DNA from: Acidobacteriota bacterium
Lineage (GTDB): Bacteria; Acidobacteriota; UBA6911
Assembly (NCBI GenBank): GCA_023265215.1
Contig: JAHFUH010000115.1
Coordinates: forward strand, 1-11,621
Reading direction: 5' to 3'
DNA: 11,621 nt
The notes beneath the pieces were generated by a model. It made no database searches. It was given only the letters and a program-made list of their open reading frames with translations, and was not told the origin of the DNA. A program made the position numbers and the translations under genes. How positions within the stretch are numbered: position 1 is the stretch's first letter; every line of letters begins with the position of its first letter. Below, piece by piece: positions 1 through 6,517 of this stretch.

Positions 1-66
1 GTCTATCTCATCCCGATGCCGCTTCTGAAAAGGCTCAAACCGGACCGACTCACTGCTGCAGCCTGA
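1..66 (+). CDS. possible 3' end of an upstream gene (partial)
   Basis: Frame 1 is open from the window edge to a TGA at 64-66. It gives a 21-residue tail that begins VYLIPMPLLK and ends in three alanines. The stop lies 45 bases before the ATG of the next gene on the same strand, which fits an upstream operon member or a neighbouring gene. The fragment is too short to assign a family. Frame 3 is also open, to a TAA at 87-89, so the choice of frame rests only on the protein-like hydrophobic/basic composition. Treat it as a possible gene end, not a demonstrated one. Confidence 0.35.
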   Translation, partial: VYLIPMPLLKRLKPDRLTAAA

Positions 67-70
67 AAGG

Positions 71-99
71 TTCAGATAACCTGAAATAAAGTGTATATT
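71..99 (+). promoter_or_regulatory. possible promoter upstream of the SDR/DUF2867 gene
   Basis: TTCAGA (71-76, 4/6 to the sigma70 -35) is followed after 17 bases by TATATT (94-99, 5/6 to the -10). A transcript would start near 106, just before the ATG at 112 and 48 bases before the alternative ATG at 154. The -35 lies among short repeats: CCTGAAA at 62-68 and 80-86 as direct copies, and CTGAA/TTCAG as an inverted pair at 63-75. The short AT-rich stretch makes a chance match possible. Confidence 0.3.
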
Positions 100-103
100 G
101 GGA
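91..103 (+). repeat. 13-base box GTGTATATTGGGA, copy 1
   Basis: The same 13 bases occur in inverse orientation at 3705-3717, upstream of the KAS III gene, so both copies read toward the downstream gene. Each copy contains TATATT, a candidate -10 element. Chance alone predicts about two 13-base repeats in a window this size, so the shared position upstream of genes is the main argument for function. Confidence 0.4.
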
Positions 104-111
104 ATGCTCTA

Positions 112-1602
112 ATGATGAATGTGTTTCAAAACAGCAGCCCCGATCCAATAGCGATGAAATCCTATATTCTGCTGACAGGCGCCACTGGTTATATCGGCGG
201 GCGGCTTCTCAAGCTGCTCGAGGCCGAGAGCCGTCCCGTACGCTGCATCACCAGGCGCCCGGAGTTCCTTCAGGCGCGAGTCGCCTCCAGCACTGATCTT
301 GTAGCGGGCGATGTGCTTGATATCGACTCGTTGCAGCGGGCAATGGAGGGTGTGCATACTGCTTATTATCTCGTGCACTCCATGGGAACTGCCCATGGTT
401 TCGAGGAAACAGACCGTCAGGCAGCCGAACAATTTGGCGCCGCGGCCCGCGCCCAGAGAATCCAGCGGATCATCTATCTCGGCGGCTTGGGCGATCCTTC
501 CGGCAAACTCTCCGCTCATCTGCGCAGCCGCCAGGAAGTTGGCAAAATTCTTCGGCAATCGGGCGTTCCCGTGATTGAGTTTCGTGCATCGATTGTCATC
601 GGGTCGGGAAGCCTATCGTTCGAGATAATTCGCGCTCTTGTGGAACGTCTCCCGGTGATGATTGCACCACGATGGGTGAATATCCGCGCCCAGCCCATCG
701 CCATTCAGGACGTGCTGCAGTATCTGCGTGCCGGATTGGACCTGCCCGCCGGCGCAAGCACGATCTACGAAATCGGCGGTCCGGATCAAGTATCGTACGG
801 CGAGTTGATGCGCGAGTACGCGCGGCAGCGCGGCCTGCGCCGCCTCACGATTTCCGTCCCGGTACTAACGCCACGGCTTTCGAGCCTTTGGCTGGGACTC
901 GTCACTCCGCTGTATGCCCGAGTCGGCCGTAAGCTCATCGACAGCATCCGCTACCAAACGATTGTGCAGGATAACGCGGCGTCGAAAGTGTTTGCGGTCC
1001 GTCCGATCGGGGTTTCGGAAGCCATTGCCAAAGCTCTGCGCAATGAAGACCGCGAGTTTTGCGAAACGCGATGGTCGGATGCGCTTTCATCAGCCGGCCC
1101 GGCGCCCCGCTGGGGTGGCGTGCGCTTCGGCAACCGGCTGGTCGATTCGCGGACTGTGCGAGTGGCGGTACCGCCGTCCGCCGCCTTCGCTCCTATCCAG
1201 CGCATTGGCGGCTCCACGGGTTGGTACTATGGAAACTGGGCCTGGAGGATTCGAGGTTGGATGGATTTGCTGGTCGGCGGTGTCGGCATGCGCCGGGGCA
1301 GACCCGAAATGGAGGGTTTGAAAGCCGGCGACACTCTCGATTGCTGGCGTGTGGAAGCATTCGAATCGGGACGATTGCTACGTCTGGCAGCAGAAATGAA
1401 GTTGCCGGGCCGTGCCTGGCTGGAATTTGAAGTGACGGGCAACGCCGCCGGCTCACTCATCCGGCAAACAGCCATTTTCGATCCGGTGGGTCTTGGGGGG
1501 CTGATATATTGGTATCTGGTATACCCGATGCACCAACTTGGGTTTGCCGGGATGTTGCGCGGCATCGCCTGTGCAGCGGAGCAATTCTCGGGGAAAACAT
1601 GA
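112..1602 (+). CDS. atypical SDR (NmrA/YbjT-like) with C-terminal DUF2867
   Basis: This is a two-domain protein of 496 residues. The N-terminal half is a Rossmann-fold, NAD(P)-binding extended/atypical SDR, with the nucleotide-binding motif TGATGYIGG at about residues 22-30 and the family pattern 'AYYLVHSMG' further on. It lacks an obvious Tyr-x-x-x-Lys catalytic pair, as expected for NmrA/YbjT-type members. The last ~150 residues match DUF2867, ending in the characteristic aromatic stretch YWYLVYPMHQLGF. The substrate is unknown; such proteins are predicted oxidoreductases or redox sensors. The ATG at 112 has GGGA 8 bases upstream. The ATG at 154, giving MKSYILLTGATG, is closer to the usual family N-terminus but has no clear ribosome site. 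The stop overlaps the tspO start as ATGA, so the genes are translationally coupled. Confidence 0.87.
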   Translation: MMNVFQNSSPDPIAMKSYILLTGATGYIGGRLLKLLEAESRPVRCITRRPEFLQARVASSTDLVAGDVLDIDSLQRAMEGVHTAYYLVHSMGTAHGFEETDRQAAEQFGAAARAQRIQRIIYLGGLGDPSGKLSAHLRSRQEVGKILRQSGVPVIEFRASIVIGSGSLSFEIIRALVERLPVMIAPRWVNIRAQPIAIQDVLQYLRAGLDLPAGASTIYEIGGPDQVSYGELMREYARQRGLRRLTISVPVLTPRLSSLWLGLVTPLYARVGRKLIDSIRYQTIVQDNAASKVFAVRPIGVSEAIAKALRNEDREFCETRWSDALSSAGPAPRWGGVRFGNRLVDSRTVRVAVPPSAAFAPIQRIGGSTGWYYGNWAWRIRGWMDLLVGGVGMRRGRPEMEGLKAGDTLDCWRVEAFESGRLLRLAAEMKLPGRAWLEFEVTGNAAGSLIRQTAIFDPVGLGGLIYWYLVYPMHQLGFAGMLRGIACAAEQFSGKT

Positions 1603-2078
1603 AAAATTTGAATCCGATATGGATGCTGTTGTTGTTTGTCGCGGTCTGCTTTGCGGCGGCCGGCACAGGCGCCATTTTTACGAGCAGTTCGGTGAGCACC
1701 TGGTATCCGGCGCTCCGCAAGCCAGCCTGGAACCCGCCCGCCTGGATCTTCGGACCGGTTTGGACGGCTCTCTACCTGATGATGGCGATGGCGGCTTGGC
1801 TGGTCTGGCGGAAACGGGGATTCGACGGCGGAGCCGGCGCCCTGGGTCTTTTCGCGCTGCAACTCGCGCTCAATGCTCTGTGGTCGCCACTGTTTTTTGC
1901 GCTGCGTAATCCGCTGGCCGGGCTCGTGGATATCGTCCCCTTGTGGGCAGCCATCCTTGCAGTGTTGGTTTCCTTCTGGAAAATCTCGCCGCTCGCGGGC
2001 GCACTGTTGGTGCCCTACTGGCTGTGGGTGAGCTTCGCCACTGCGCTTAATTTCACCATCTGGAGAATGAACCGGTGA
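1599..2078 (+). CDS. tspO: TspO/MBR family tryptophan-rich sensory protein
   Basis: This is a 159-residue membrane protein with five predicted helices (about 7-27, 47-70, 80-100, 106-126 and 132-152), the normal size and topology for bacterial TspO. Family hallmarks are visible: WYPALRKPAW and FGPVWTALY between residues 35 and 59, LQLALNALWSPLFF at 87-100, and a C-terminal ALNFTIWRMN. TspO proteins bind porphyrins and related tetrapyrroles. In photosynthetic and other bacteria they are linked to light, oxygen and oxidative-stress responses. The gene begins inside the SDR stop (ATGA) and ends inside the next start (GTGA), placing it mid-operon. In-frame sequence extends upstream of 1599, but the ATG at the overlap gives the standard N-terminus. 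The ligand and role in this organism are inferred only from the family. Confidence 0.93.
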   Translation: MKNLNPIWMLLLFVAVCFAAAGTGAIFTSSSVSTWYPALRKPAWNPPAWIFGPVWTALYLMMAMAAWLVWRKRGFDGGAGALGLFALQLALNALWSPLFFALRNPLAGLVDIVPLWAAILAVLVSFWKISPLAGALLVPYWLWVSFATALNFTIWRMNR

Positions 2079-2575
2079 GCGCGCGCGCGACAGCACAAAG
2101 CCTGGCTATCGACCTTAAGCTGGGCCGCAAGGATGGTTGGTGCACCGTGGAAGCACAGTTGTTTCTGGTTCACCCTTTGGAGATTGTGTTTCCCTTCTTT
2201 GCCGATGCGGGCAATCTCGAAACCCTCACGCCGCCATGGTTGCGCTTCGAGATTCTCACGCCGCTCCCGATCCACATGAGCGCAGGCGCGCTCATTGAAT
2301 ATCGCCTTCGTCTGCACGGCCTTCCCTTGCGATGGCAATCGGAGATCACTGCCTGGGAGCCGCCGCACCGGTTTGTGGATGAACAGCGCCGTGGCCCTTA
2401 CCGGCAATGGATCCACGAGCATACTTTCATCGAACGCGACGGCGGCAGCGAAGTGCGAGATTTCGTGCGTTATTCCGTGCTGGGCGGCCGTCTCGCTGAC
2501 TTCCTGTTTGTGCAGCATGATGTGCGACGGATTTTTGAATACCGTGCCTGGAAGCTGCGTGCGCTCTTCCCCTGA
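2075..2575 (+). CDS. SRPBCC (START-like) family protein
   Basis: This is a soluble protein of 166 residues with the SRPBCC/polyketide-cyclase fold, which encloses a hydrophobic ligand cavity. The recognisable pattern is PLEIVFPFFADAGNLETL (about 34-51), then TPPWLRFEILTP, EYRLRLHGLPLRW, a WEPPHRFVDEQRRGPY block (about 94-109) and a C-terminal DVRRIFEYR. These match a conserved subgroup often found beside SDR/DUF2867, photolyase and TspO genes. It starts with GTG overlapping the tspO stop, with GGAGA 8 bases upstream. About 25 residues precede the fold, so a later start cannot be excluded. The likely ligand is a lipid or other hydrophobic compound, but none is established. It is the last gene of operon A; its stop faces the KAS III stop across 30 bases that contain no clear terminator hairpin. 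Confidence 0.85.
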   Translation: MSARATAQSLAIDLKLGRKDGWCTVEAQLFLVHPLEIVFPFFADAGNLETLTPPWLRFEILTPLPIHMSAGALIEYRLRLHGLPLRWQSEITAWEPPHRFVDEQRRGPYRQWIHEHTFIERDGGSEVRDFVRYSVLGGRLADFLFVQHDVRRIFEYRAWKLRALFP

Positions 2576-2605
2576 AAGCGCCTGCCTGTGCATATCCGAT
2601 CCATT

Positions 2606-3598
2606 CTACCAGCGCATGAGAACACCACCCCAGGTGAAGCCTGAACCGAAGCTTGCCAGCATGACTAGGTCGCCCAGGCCGACGCGTCCCAATTCCACAG
2701 CTTCGCTCAGAGCAATCGGCAATGCAGCCGCAGTCGTGTTGCCATAGCGCTCGATGTTGTTATACACCCGCGATGCGTCGATGCCGAGGCGAGACACCAC
2801 AGCTTCGACAATGCGGAGGTTGGCTTGATGGAAGATATATAAAGAGACATCTTCGCGTCTCAATCTCTCGCTTTGGAGAATGTCTTCGACCACTGCTGTC
2901 ATATGCACAACCGCCGATCGGAAAACCGCGCGCCCATTCATTCGCGGATAATGCATTTTTTGATCGATCATCGGGTGGTTGATTTGCACTTCGTGACGTG
3001 TGCCCGGTGATGGAACCCAGAGTTCATGAGCAAATCGGCCGTCTGCATGGAGACGGCTGGCCAGCAGCCCAGTACCATCGACAGAGGGGCCAAGGATCGC
3101 TGCGCCGGCGCCGTCACCGAAGATTATTGTTACGCTGGATGCTTCGGGTGAGAAGTCGAGACCGGTCGAGTGAACCTCGGACCCAACTACGAGGACGTTC
3201 CGATAGGTTTCAGTCCGGATAAATTGGTCGGCGATACTCAATCCGTATAAAAAGCCGGAGCACTGGTTGCGAAGGTCGATGGCAGGCGTGCCCGGAATGC
3301 CAAGCCGCTCCTGAAGGAAACAGCCGGAGCCGGGGAAAAAGTGGTCGGGCGATAGGGTGGCTAGGATGATCAGGTCGATCCGGCCCGGTTCCATGCCGGC
3401 TTTTTCCAAGGCTCGCTTAGATGCTTCATAGGCAAGGTCGGAGCAGCTTGTCCCGGGAGATACGTAACGGCGCTCGCGCACGCCGGTGCGCTTGACGATA
3501 GCATCGTCGGAAATGTTCAGGATTTTTTCCAGGTCGCTGTTCTTAACTACTCGATCAGGAACATAGTGGCCCACGCTGATAATGCGGCTGCGCTTCAT
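2606..3598 (-). CDS. beta-ketoacyl-ACP synthase III (FabH-like condensing enzyme)
   Basis: This 330-residue thiolase-fold enzyme has the normal FabH length. All three catalytic residues are present: Cys113 in NQCSGF, His257 in FHQANLRI and Asn287 in RYGNTTAA. The C-terminal glycine-rich FGSGFTWGG also fits. It should catalyse decarboxylative condensation of an acyl-CoA (or acyl-ACP) with malonyl-ACP in the cytoplasm. It could be the housekeeping initiator of fatty-acid synthesis, or a dedicated enzyme that makes a specialised acyl chain. It lies alone among lipid-modification genes rather than with fabD/fabG/acpP, which favours a specialised role. The ATG has AGGAAA about 11 bases upstream. 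It is divergent from the radical SAM gene across a 341-base regulatory region. I withhold a symbol because FabH and its specialised paralogs cannot be separated here. Confidence 0.88.
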   Translation of the reverse strand: MKRSRIISVGHYVPDRVVKNSDLEKILNISDDAIVKRTGVRERRYVSPGTSCSDLAYEASKRALEKAGMEPGRIDLIILATLSPDHFFPGSGCFLQERLGIPGTPAIDLRNQCSGFLYGLSIADQFIRTETYRNVLVVGSEVHSTGLDFSPEASSVTIIFGDGAGAAILGPSVDGTGLLASRLHADGRFAHELWVPSPGTRHEVQINHPMIDQKMHYPRMNGRAVFRSAVVHMTAVVEDILQSERLRREDVSLYIFHQANLRIVEAVVSRLGIDASRVYNNIERYGNTTAAALPIALSEAVELGRVGLGDLVMLASFGSGFTWGGVLMRW

Positions 3599-3679
3599 GG
3601 CACTTAACGTTTCCTATCTTCCTGGCTTCATGCTTTACTCCATCCTTGTAGCCAAGAATAACGAATGGAGTGCGTTAGC

Positions 3680-3705
3680 ATTTTAAATCAAAAGCCATTT
3701 AAAAT
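3680..3705. repeat. perfect 9-base inverted repeat ATTTTAAAT-N8-ATTTAAAAT
   Basis: The arms are 3680-3688 and 3697-3705, separated by 8 bases. The right arm overlaps the candidate -10 of the minus-strand promoter and touches the 13-base box. A dimeric regulator bound here would be well placed to control the KAS III gene. The arms are pure A/T, so part of the symmetry may reflect base composition. Confidence 0.5.
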
Positions 3706-3724
3706 CCCAATATACACAAGTCAA
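3697..3724 (-). promoter_or_regulatory. candidate promoter for the KAS III gene
   Basis: Read on the minus strand, TTGACT (3724-3719, 5/6 to the -35) is followed after 16 bases by TTAAAT (3702-3697, 4/6 to the -10). An alternative -10 is TATATT at 3714-3709 within the 13-base box, but it lacks a good -35. The untranslated leader would be about 90-105 bases. Confidence 0.4.
3705..3717 (-). repeat. 13-base box GTGTATATTGGGA, copy 2
   Basis: This is an exact minus-strand copy of the box at 91-103. It sits between the -35 and -10 of the candidate KAS III promoter and abuts the right arm of the 3680-3705 inverted repeat. Confidence 0.4.
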
Positions 3725-3788
3725 TTTCCGGTGCGACATCCCCAGCGCAAGATAATCACCAGGTGGGAATAAACAGCGCTTCCGACTG

Positions 3789-3807
3789 TTCCATTCCGCA
3801 AATGGAA
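3789..3807. repeat. inverted repeat TTCCATT-N5-AATGGAA, probable operator
   Basis: Perfect 7-base arms at 3789-3795 and 3801-3807 end one base before the -35 of the plus-strand promoter. The centre lies near -47 relative to the predicted start at about 3845, a usual position for an activator that contacts RNA polymerase. A repressor site is also possible. Confidence 0.5.
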
Positions 3808-3808
3808 T

Positions 3809-3838
3809 TTGACCCTAAACCGCACTCGCTGTTAAAAT
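3809..3838 (+). promoter_or_regulatory. sigma70-type promoter for the radical SAM operon
   Basis: TTGACC (3809-3814, 5/6) and TAAAAT (3833-3838, 5/6) are separated by 18 bases. Transcription would start near 3845, leaving a leader of about 95 bases to the ATG at 3940. This is the strongest promoter match in the window, and an inverted repeat lies directly upstream. Confidence 0.55.
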
Positions 3839-3939
3839 CAGTTTTCAATTCTGTGTGATTGCTGCAATTGGAAAGCCGCTTCCAAAGGACTTACTCGCAG
3901 CATGCTCTGGTGGCTGGCCATAGGAATAGAGTTTTCATA

Positions 3940-5808
3940 ATGGAAACAACACAGGACCAACGCGCGTCCGCGGAGCGCAGTTCAAAGAGCTCAATGCCTC
4001 ACCCTTTGGGAAGCCGGGCCAGGGTATTGCTGGCCAGCGTCTTTGGCCCCTATGCCCGGGACGACGATTACGGCAGCCGGGCAATCAATCCTATGGAGCT
4101 GTATCACAACCAGGTCACGCGGGTGCAGGGACCATTCTCGCTCCGGATGTTCCATCGTTCCTGGGGACTGATGCTTATCCAGGCGAATATCTCTGCACCC
4201 TGCGTGGTCCTCGACTTCCCAACTCTCGGCCGTTTCGTGGAGGAAATCCGGGAGCGCAGCTACGACATCGTCGGGATCAGCAGCATCACCACCAACCTGC
4301 TGAAAGTCCAACGCATGTGCGAGCTGGTGCGCCATTATCAGCCGGAAGCTGCCATTGTCGTGGGCGGCCACATTGCAAAGTTGCCCGACCTGAGCGTGCG
4401 AATTGATGCGGATTGGATCGTGCGCGATGAAGGAGTGCACTGGTTCCGAAAATACCTTGGCGAAGACCCGCACCAGCCGATCCGTCACCCGGTGATTCCG
4501 ACCAGGATCGGCACGCGTAATATGGGAATCTCCGTAAAGGAACGCCCCAGCGATGTCGCGGTGACAATCATACCGTCGGTCGGATGTCCGATAGGGTGCA
4601 ACTTCTGTGCGACATCTTCGATGTTCGGCGGCAAAGGAAAGTACATCAATTTCTACCGCACCGGGGATGAACTGTTCGACATCATGAGCCAGATCGAGCA
4701 GTTGCGAGGCACAAGCTCCTTTTTTGTTATGGATGAGAACTTCCTTCTATATCGCGGCAGGGCGCTGCGACTGCTCGAGTTGGTGGAGAAGCATGACAAG
4801 TCCTGGACTCTATATGTCTTCAGCTCCGCCGATGCCGTCCGCTCCTATGCCATCGAGGAGCTCATTGCCCTTGGGGTTTCCTGGATCTGGATGGGATTGG
4901 AAAGTGAAAACAGTCAATACCAAAAGCTTCACGGCATAGATACCTATCAGCTGGTGCGCGAGCTTCAGTCGCACGGAATCCGCGTCCTGGGATCCAGCAT
5001 TATTGGATTGGACAATCACACGCCGGAAAATATAGATGCGGTTATTGACTATGCTGTCCGGCACGACACCGACTTTCACCAGTTCATGCTCTACATGCCT
5101 CTGCCGGGCACGCCTTTTCATGCGGAAATGGAAGCCAAAGGATTGCTGCTCGACGAAGCTCAGTGTCCTATTCCGGACACCCATGGACAGTTCCGCTTCA
5201 ACTACCGGCATCCGCATATCCCGGCAGGCCTGGAATCGGAGCTCATTGTGCGCGCATTCGAGCGAGATTTTGAAATCAACGGACCCAGCATCCTCCGGAT
5301 CCTTCGGACCACCCTGGCAGGCTGGAAACGGTACCAGGACCACCCGAATCCAAGGATCCGCCGCCGCTTTGCGGCGGAGGTCGAAAGCATGGGTTCTTCA
5401 TTCGCCGCAGTGGCCGGCGCGGCAACGCGCTATTACAGGGACAAGCCGGCTCTTTTTGCAAAAATGAGATCTATTCTGCGAGACGTGCAAAGCGAGTTTG
5501 GCTGGAGTTCCCGTATCTATGCCGCTCTTGGCGGTCCTTATTTGTTGCGGAAGATCCGGAGCGAGGAAGCCCGTCTTGGCAAGGGCTGGTCTTATGAGCC
5601 TCCGGTTTTTTATGAAATCAACGATGTTGCCAATCCCGGGGATTTTCCCGGCGCCTTACGCTGCTTCAGTGTTGTTCCAAAGGTCGTTTGCCAGCAAACG
5701 CAGGAGGGGAAGCATGCCACTCGGGCCGGTAACTCAGATTCTGGCGGGATGTCTGATGGCTTCGGCCATGATGACCGGACTCTGGGTCATCCAGCGCAGG
5801 ACGCATAA
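3940..5808 (+). CDS. B12-binding-domain radical SAM protein
   Basis: This protein of 622 residues has an N-terminal cobalamin-binding-like Rossmann domain (about 20-180, with VVGGHIAKL at 140-148), followed by a radical SAM domain. The [4Fe-4S] ligands form the canonical CxxxCxxC: Cys216, Cys220 and Cys223 in GCPIGCNFCATSS. The MPLPGTPFH segment near residue 390 is typical of such proteins. The long C-terminal part is uncharacterised. Class B radical SAM enzymes methylate unreactive carbons or form C-C bonds, for example in hopanoids and other lipids. The substrate here is unknown; its neighbours suggest an acyl chain. The ATG at 3940 has AGGAA about 13 bases upstream. The frame is open from 3859, but the added residues look non-native. 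The gene runs 95 bases into the DUF1295 gene, and its last ~32 residues look like read-through. Confidence 0.88.
   Translation: METTQDQRASAERSSKSSMPHPLGSRARVLLASVFGPYARDDDYGSRAINPMELYHNQVTRVQGPFSLRMFHRSWGLMLIQANISAPCVVLDFPTLGRFVEEIRERSYDIVGISSITTNLLKVQRMCELVRHYQPEAAIVVGGHIAKLPDLSVRIDADWIVRDEGVHWFRKYLGEDPHQPIRHPVIPTRIGTRNMGISVKERPSDVAVTIIPSVGCPIGCNFCATSSMFGGKGKYINFYRTGDELFDIMSQIEQLRGTSSFFVMDENFLLYRGRALRLLELVEKHDKSWTLYVFSSADAVRSYAIEELIALGVSWIWMGLESENSQYQKLHGIDTYQLVRELQSHGIRVLGSSIIGLDNHTPENIDAVIDYAVRHDTDFHQFMLYMPLPGTPFHAEMEAKGLLLDEAQCPIPDTHGQFRFNYRHPHIPAGLESELIVRAFERDFEINGPSILRILRTTLAGWKRYQDHPNPRIRRRFAAEVESMGSSFAAVAGAATRYYRDKPALFAKMRSILRDVQSEFGWSSRIYAALGGPYLLRKIRSEEARLGKGWSYEPPVFYEINDVANPGDFPGALRCFSVVPKVVCQQTQEGKHATRAGNSDSGGMSDGFGHDDRTLGHPAQDA
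5702..5707 (+). promoter_or_regulatory. strong ribosome-binding site for the DUF1295 gene
   Basis: A perfect AGGAGG lies 6 bases before the ATG at 5714, inside the radical SAM reading frame. It sets the start of the DUF1295 gene, whose frame is otherwise open from about 5498. It also supports efficient translation despite the long overlap. Confidence 0.8.
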
Positions 5809-6517
5809 CGCAGGCATTGTGGACGCCGGTTGGGCTGCAGGTATCGGCGTCCTTGGAACGCTGTTCGGGGCAACGTCCGGCGGCTATTTGCCTCGACGGG
5901 TTCTGGTTGCGGCACTGATCGGGATTTGGGCGCTGCGCCTGGCAGCTTATCTGGTGATCGATCGTGTTCGCGGCCGGCCCGAGGATGGCCGGTATGCCTC
6001 GTTGCGCAAGGAATGGGGCCCAAATGCCGAGCGAAGATTGTTTTTCTTTTTTCAGAGCCAAGCCATTTTCGTGGTTTTTTTCTCTTTGCCTGCGCTGGTT
6101 GTAACCCACAACCCTCAGGCCCGCTGGAGCGGCTGGGATATCACGGGCGCCTTTATCTGGTGCGTTAGTGTGGGCAACACGATTCTTGCAGACCGGCAAC
6201 TAGCGCACTTCAGAGAGCGCTCAGAAAATCGGGGCAAGACCTGCCGGGAAGGCTGGTGGCGCTACTCGCGACACCCCAACTACTTCTTTGAATGGCTGCA
6301 CTGGTGGTCCTATGTGGCGCTTGCAGCCGGGGCCCCTTACGCGTGGGTGACTCTGCTGGCACCCGCAACAATGCTGTACCTGCTGTTCCGGGTGACGGGC
6401 ATTCCTCCGACTGAAACGCAGGCGCTGGCCAGCCGAGGGGACGACTACCGCGAGTACCAGCGCACGACCAGCGTGTTCTTTCCCTGGTTCCCGAAGCAAC
6501 AAGGTGGAGCCGAATGA
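5714..6517 (+). CDS. DUF1295 membrane protein (steroid 5-alpha-reductase-like)
   Basis: This integral membrane protein of 267 residues has about six hydrophobic segments. It carries the DUF1295 signatures: an N-terminal NAGIVDAGWAAGIG (32-45), the loop GRYASLRKEWG (92-102), and the nucleotide-binding-like core GWWRYSRHPNYFFEWLHWW (180-198). It ends in PPTETQALASRGDDYREYQ followed by SVFFPWFPK. Relatives include steroid 5-alpha reductases and isoprenylcysteine methyltransferases, so a reductase or transferase acting on a membrane lipid is plausible. No DUF1295 substrate can be assigned here. The start is fixed by AGGAGG at 5702-5707. The gene overlaps the radical SAM end by 95 bases and the following methyltransferase start by 4 (ATGA), so the three are likely co-translated. 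Confidence 0.9.
   Translation: MPLGPVTQILAGCLMASAMMTGLWVIQRRTHNAGIVDAGWAAGIGVLGTLFGATSGGYLPRRVLVAALIGIWALRLAAYLVIDRVRGRPEDGRYASLRKEWGPNAERRLFFFFQSQAIFVVFFSLPALVVTHNPQARWSGWDITGAFIWCVSVGNTILADRQLAHFRERSENRGKTCREGWWRYSRHPNYFFEWLHWWSYVALAAGAPYAWVTLLAPATMLYLLFRVTGIPPTETQALASRGDDYREYQRTTSVFFPWFPKQQGGAE

Larger units (their letters stand above)
3599..3939. other. 341-base divergent intergenic region with regulatory elements
   Basis: This gene-free stretch separates the minus-strand KAS III gene from the plus-strand radical SAM operon and is visibly more AT-rich than its flanks. It holds a plus-strand promoter, a candidate minus-strand promoter, two perfect inverted repeats (3680-3705 and 3789-3807) and one copy of the 13-base box. 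In-frame sequence of the radical SAM gene is open from about 3859, but it reads unlike the family and uses only non-ATG starts. I saw no RNA gene or riboswitch fold, although a cobalamin riboswitch would be a reasonable thing to search for given the downstream enzyme. Confidence 0.7.

Noticed and set aside
1227..2096. 289-codon minus-strand open frame opposite the SDR, tspO and SRPBCC genes
   Set aside because: It spans two gene junctions in antisense and is rich in Arg/Pro/Gln/His with no domain pattern, which is typical of a shadow frame.
3859..3939. 27-residue N-terminal extension of the radical SAM frame
   Set aside because: It starts only with TTG, lies just downstream of the predicted transcript start, and its residues look unlike the family. 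The ATG at 3940 is preferred.
3599..3939. Possible cobalamin riboswitch ahead of the B12-type radical SAM gene
   Set aside because: The predicted leader after 3845 is only about 95 bases and I could not find the conserved B12-box sequence. A covariance-model search would settle it.
5357..5378. Strong GC hairpin (CCGCCGC-TTT-GCGGCGG) inside the radical SAM gene
   Set aside because: It encodes an ordinary Arg-rich/Ala stretch, lacks a U-tract and sits well inside the reading frame, so a terminator or attenuator is unlikely.
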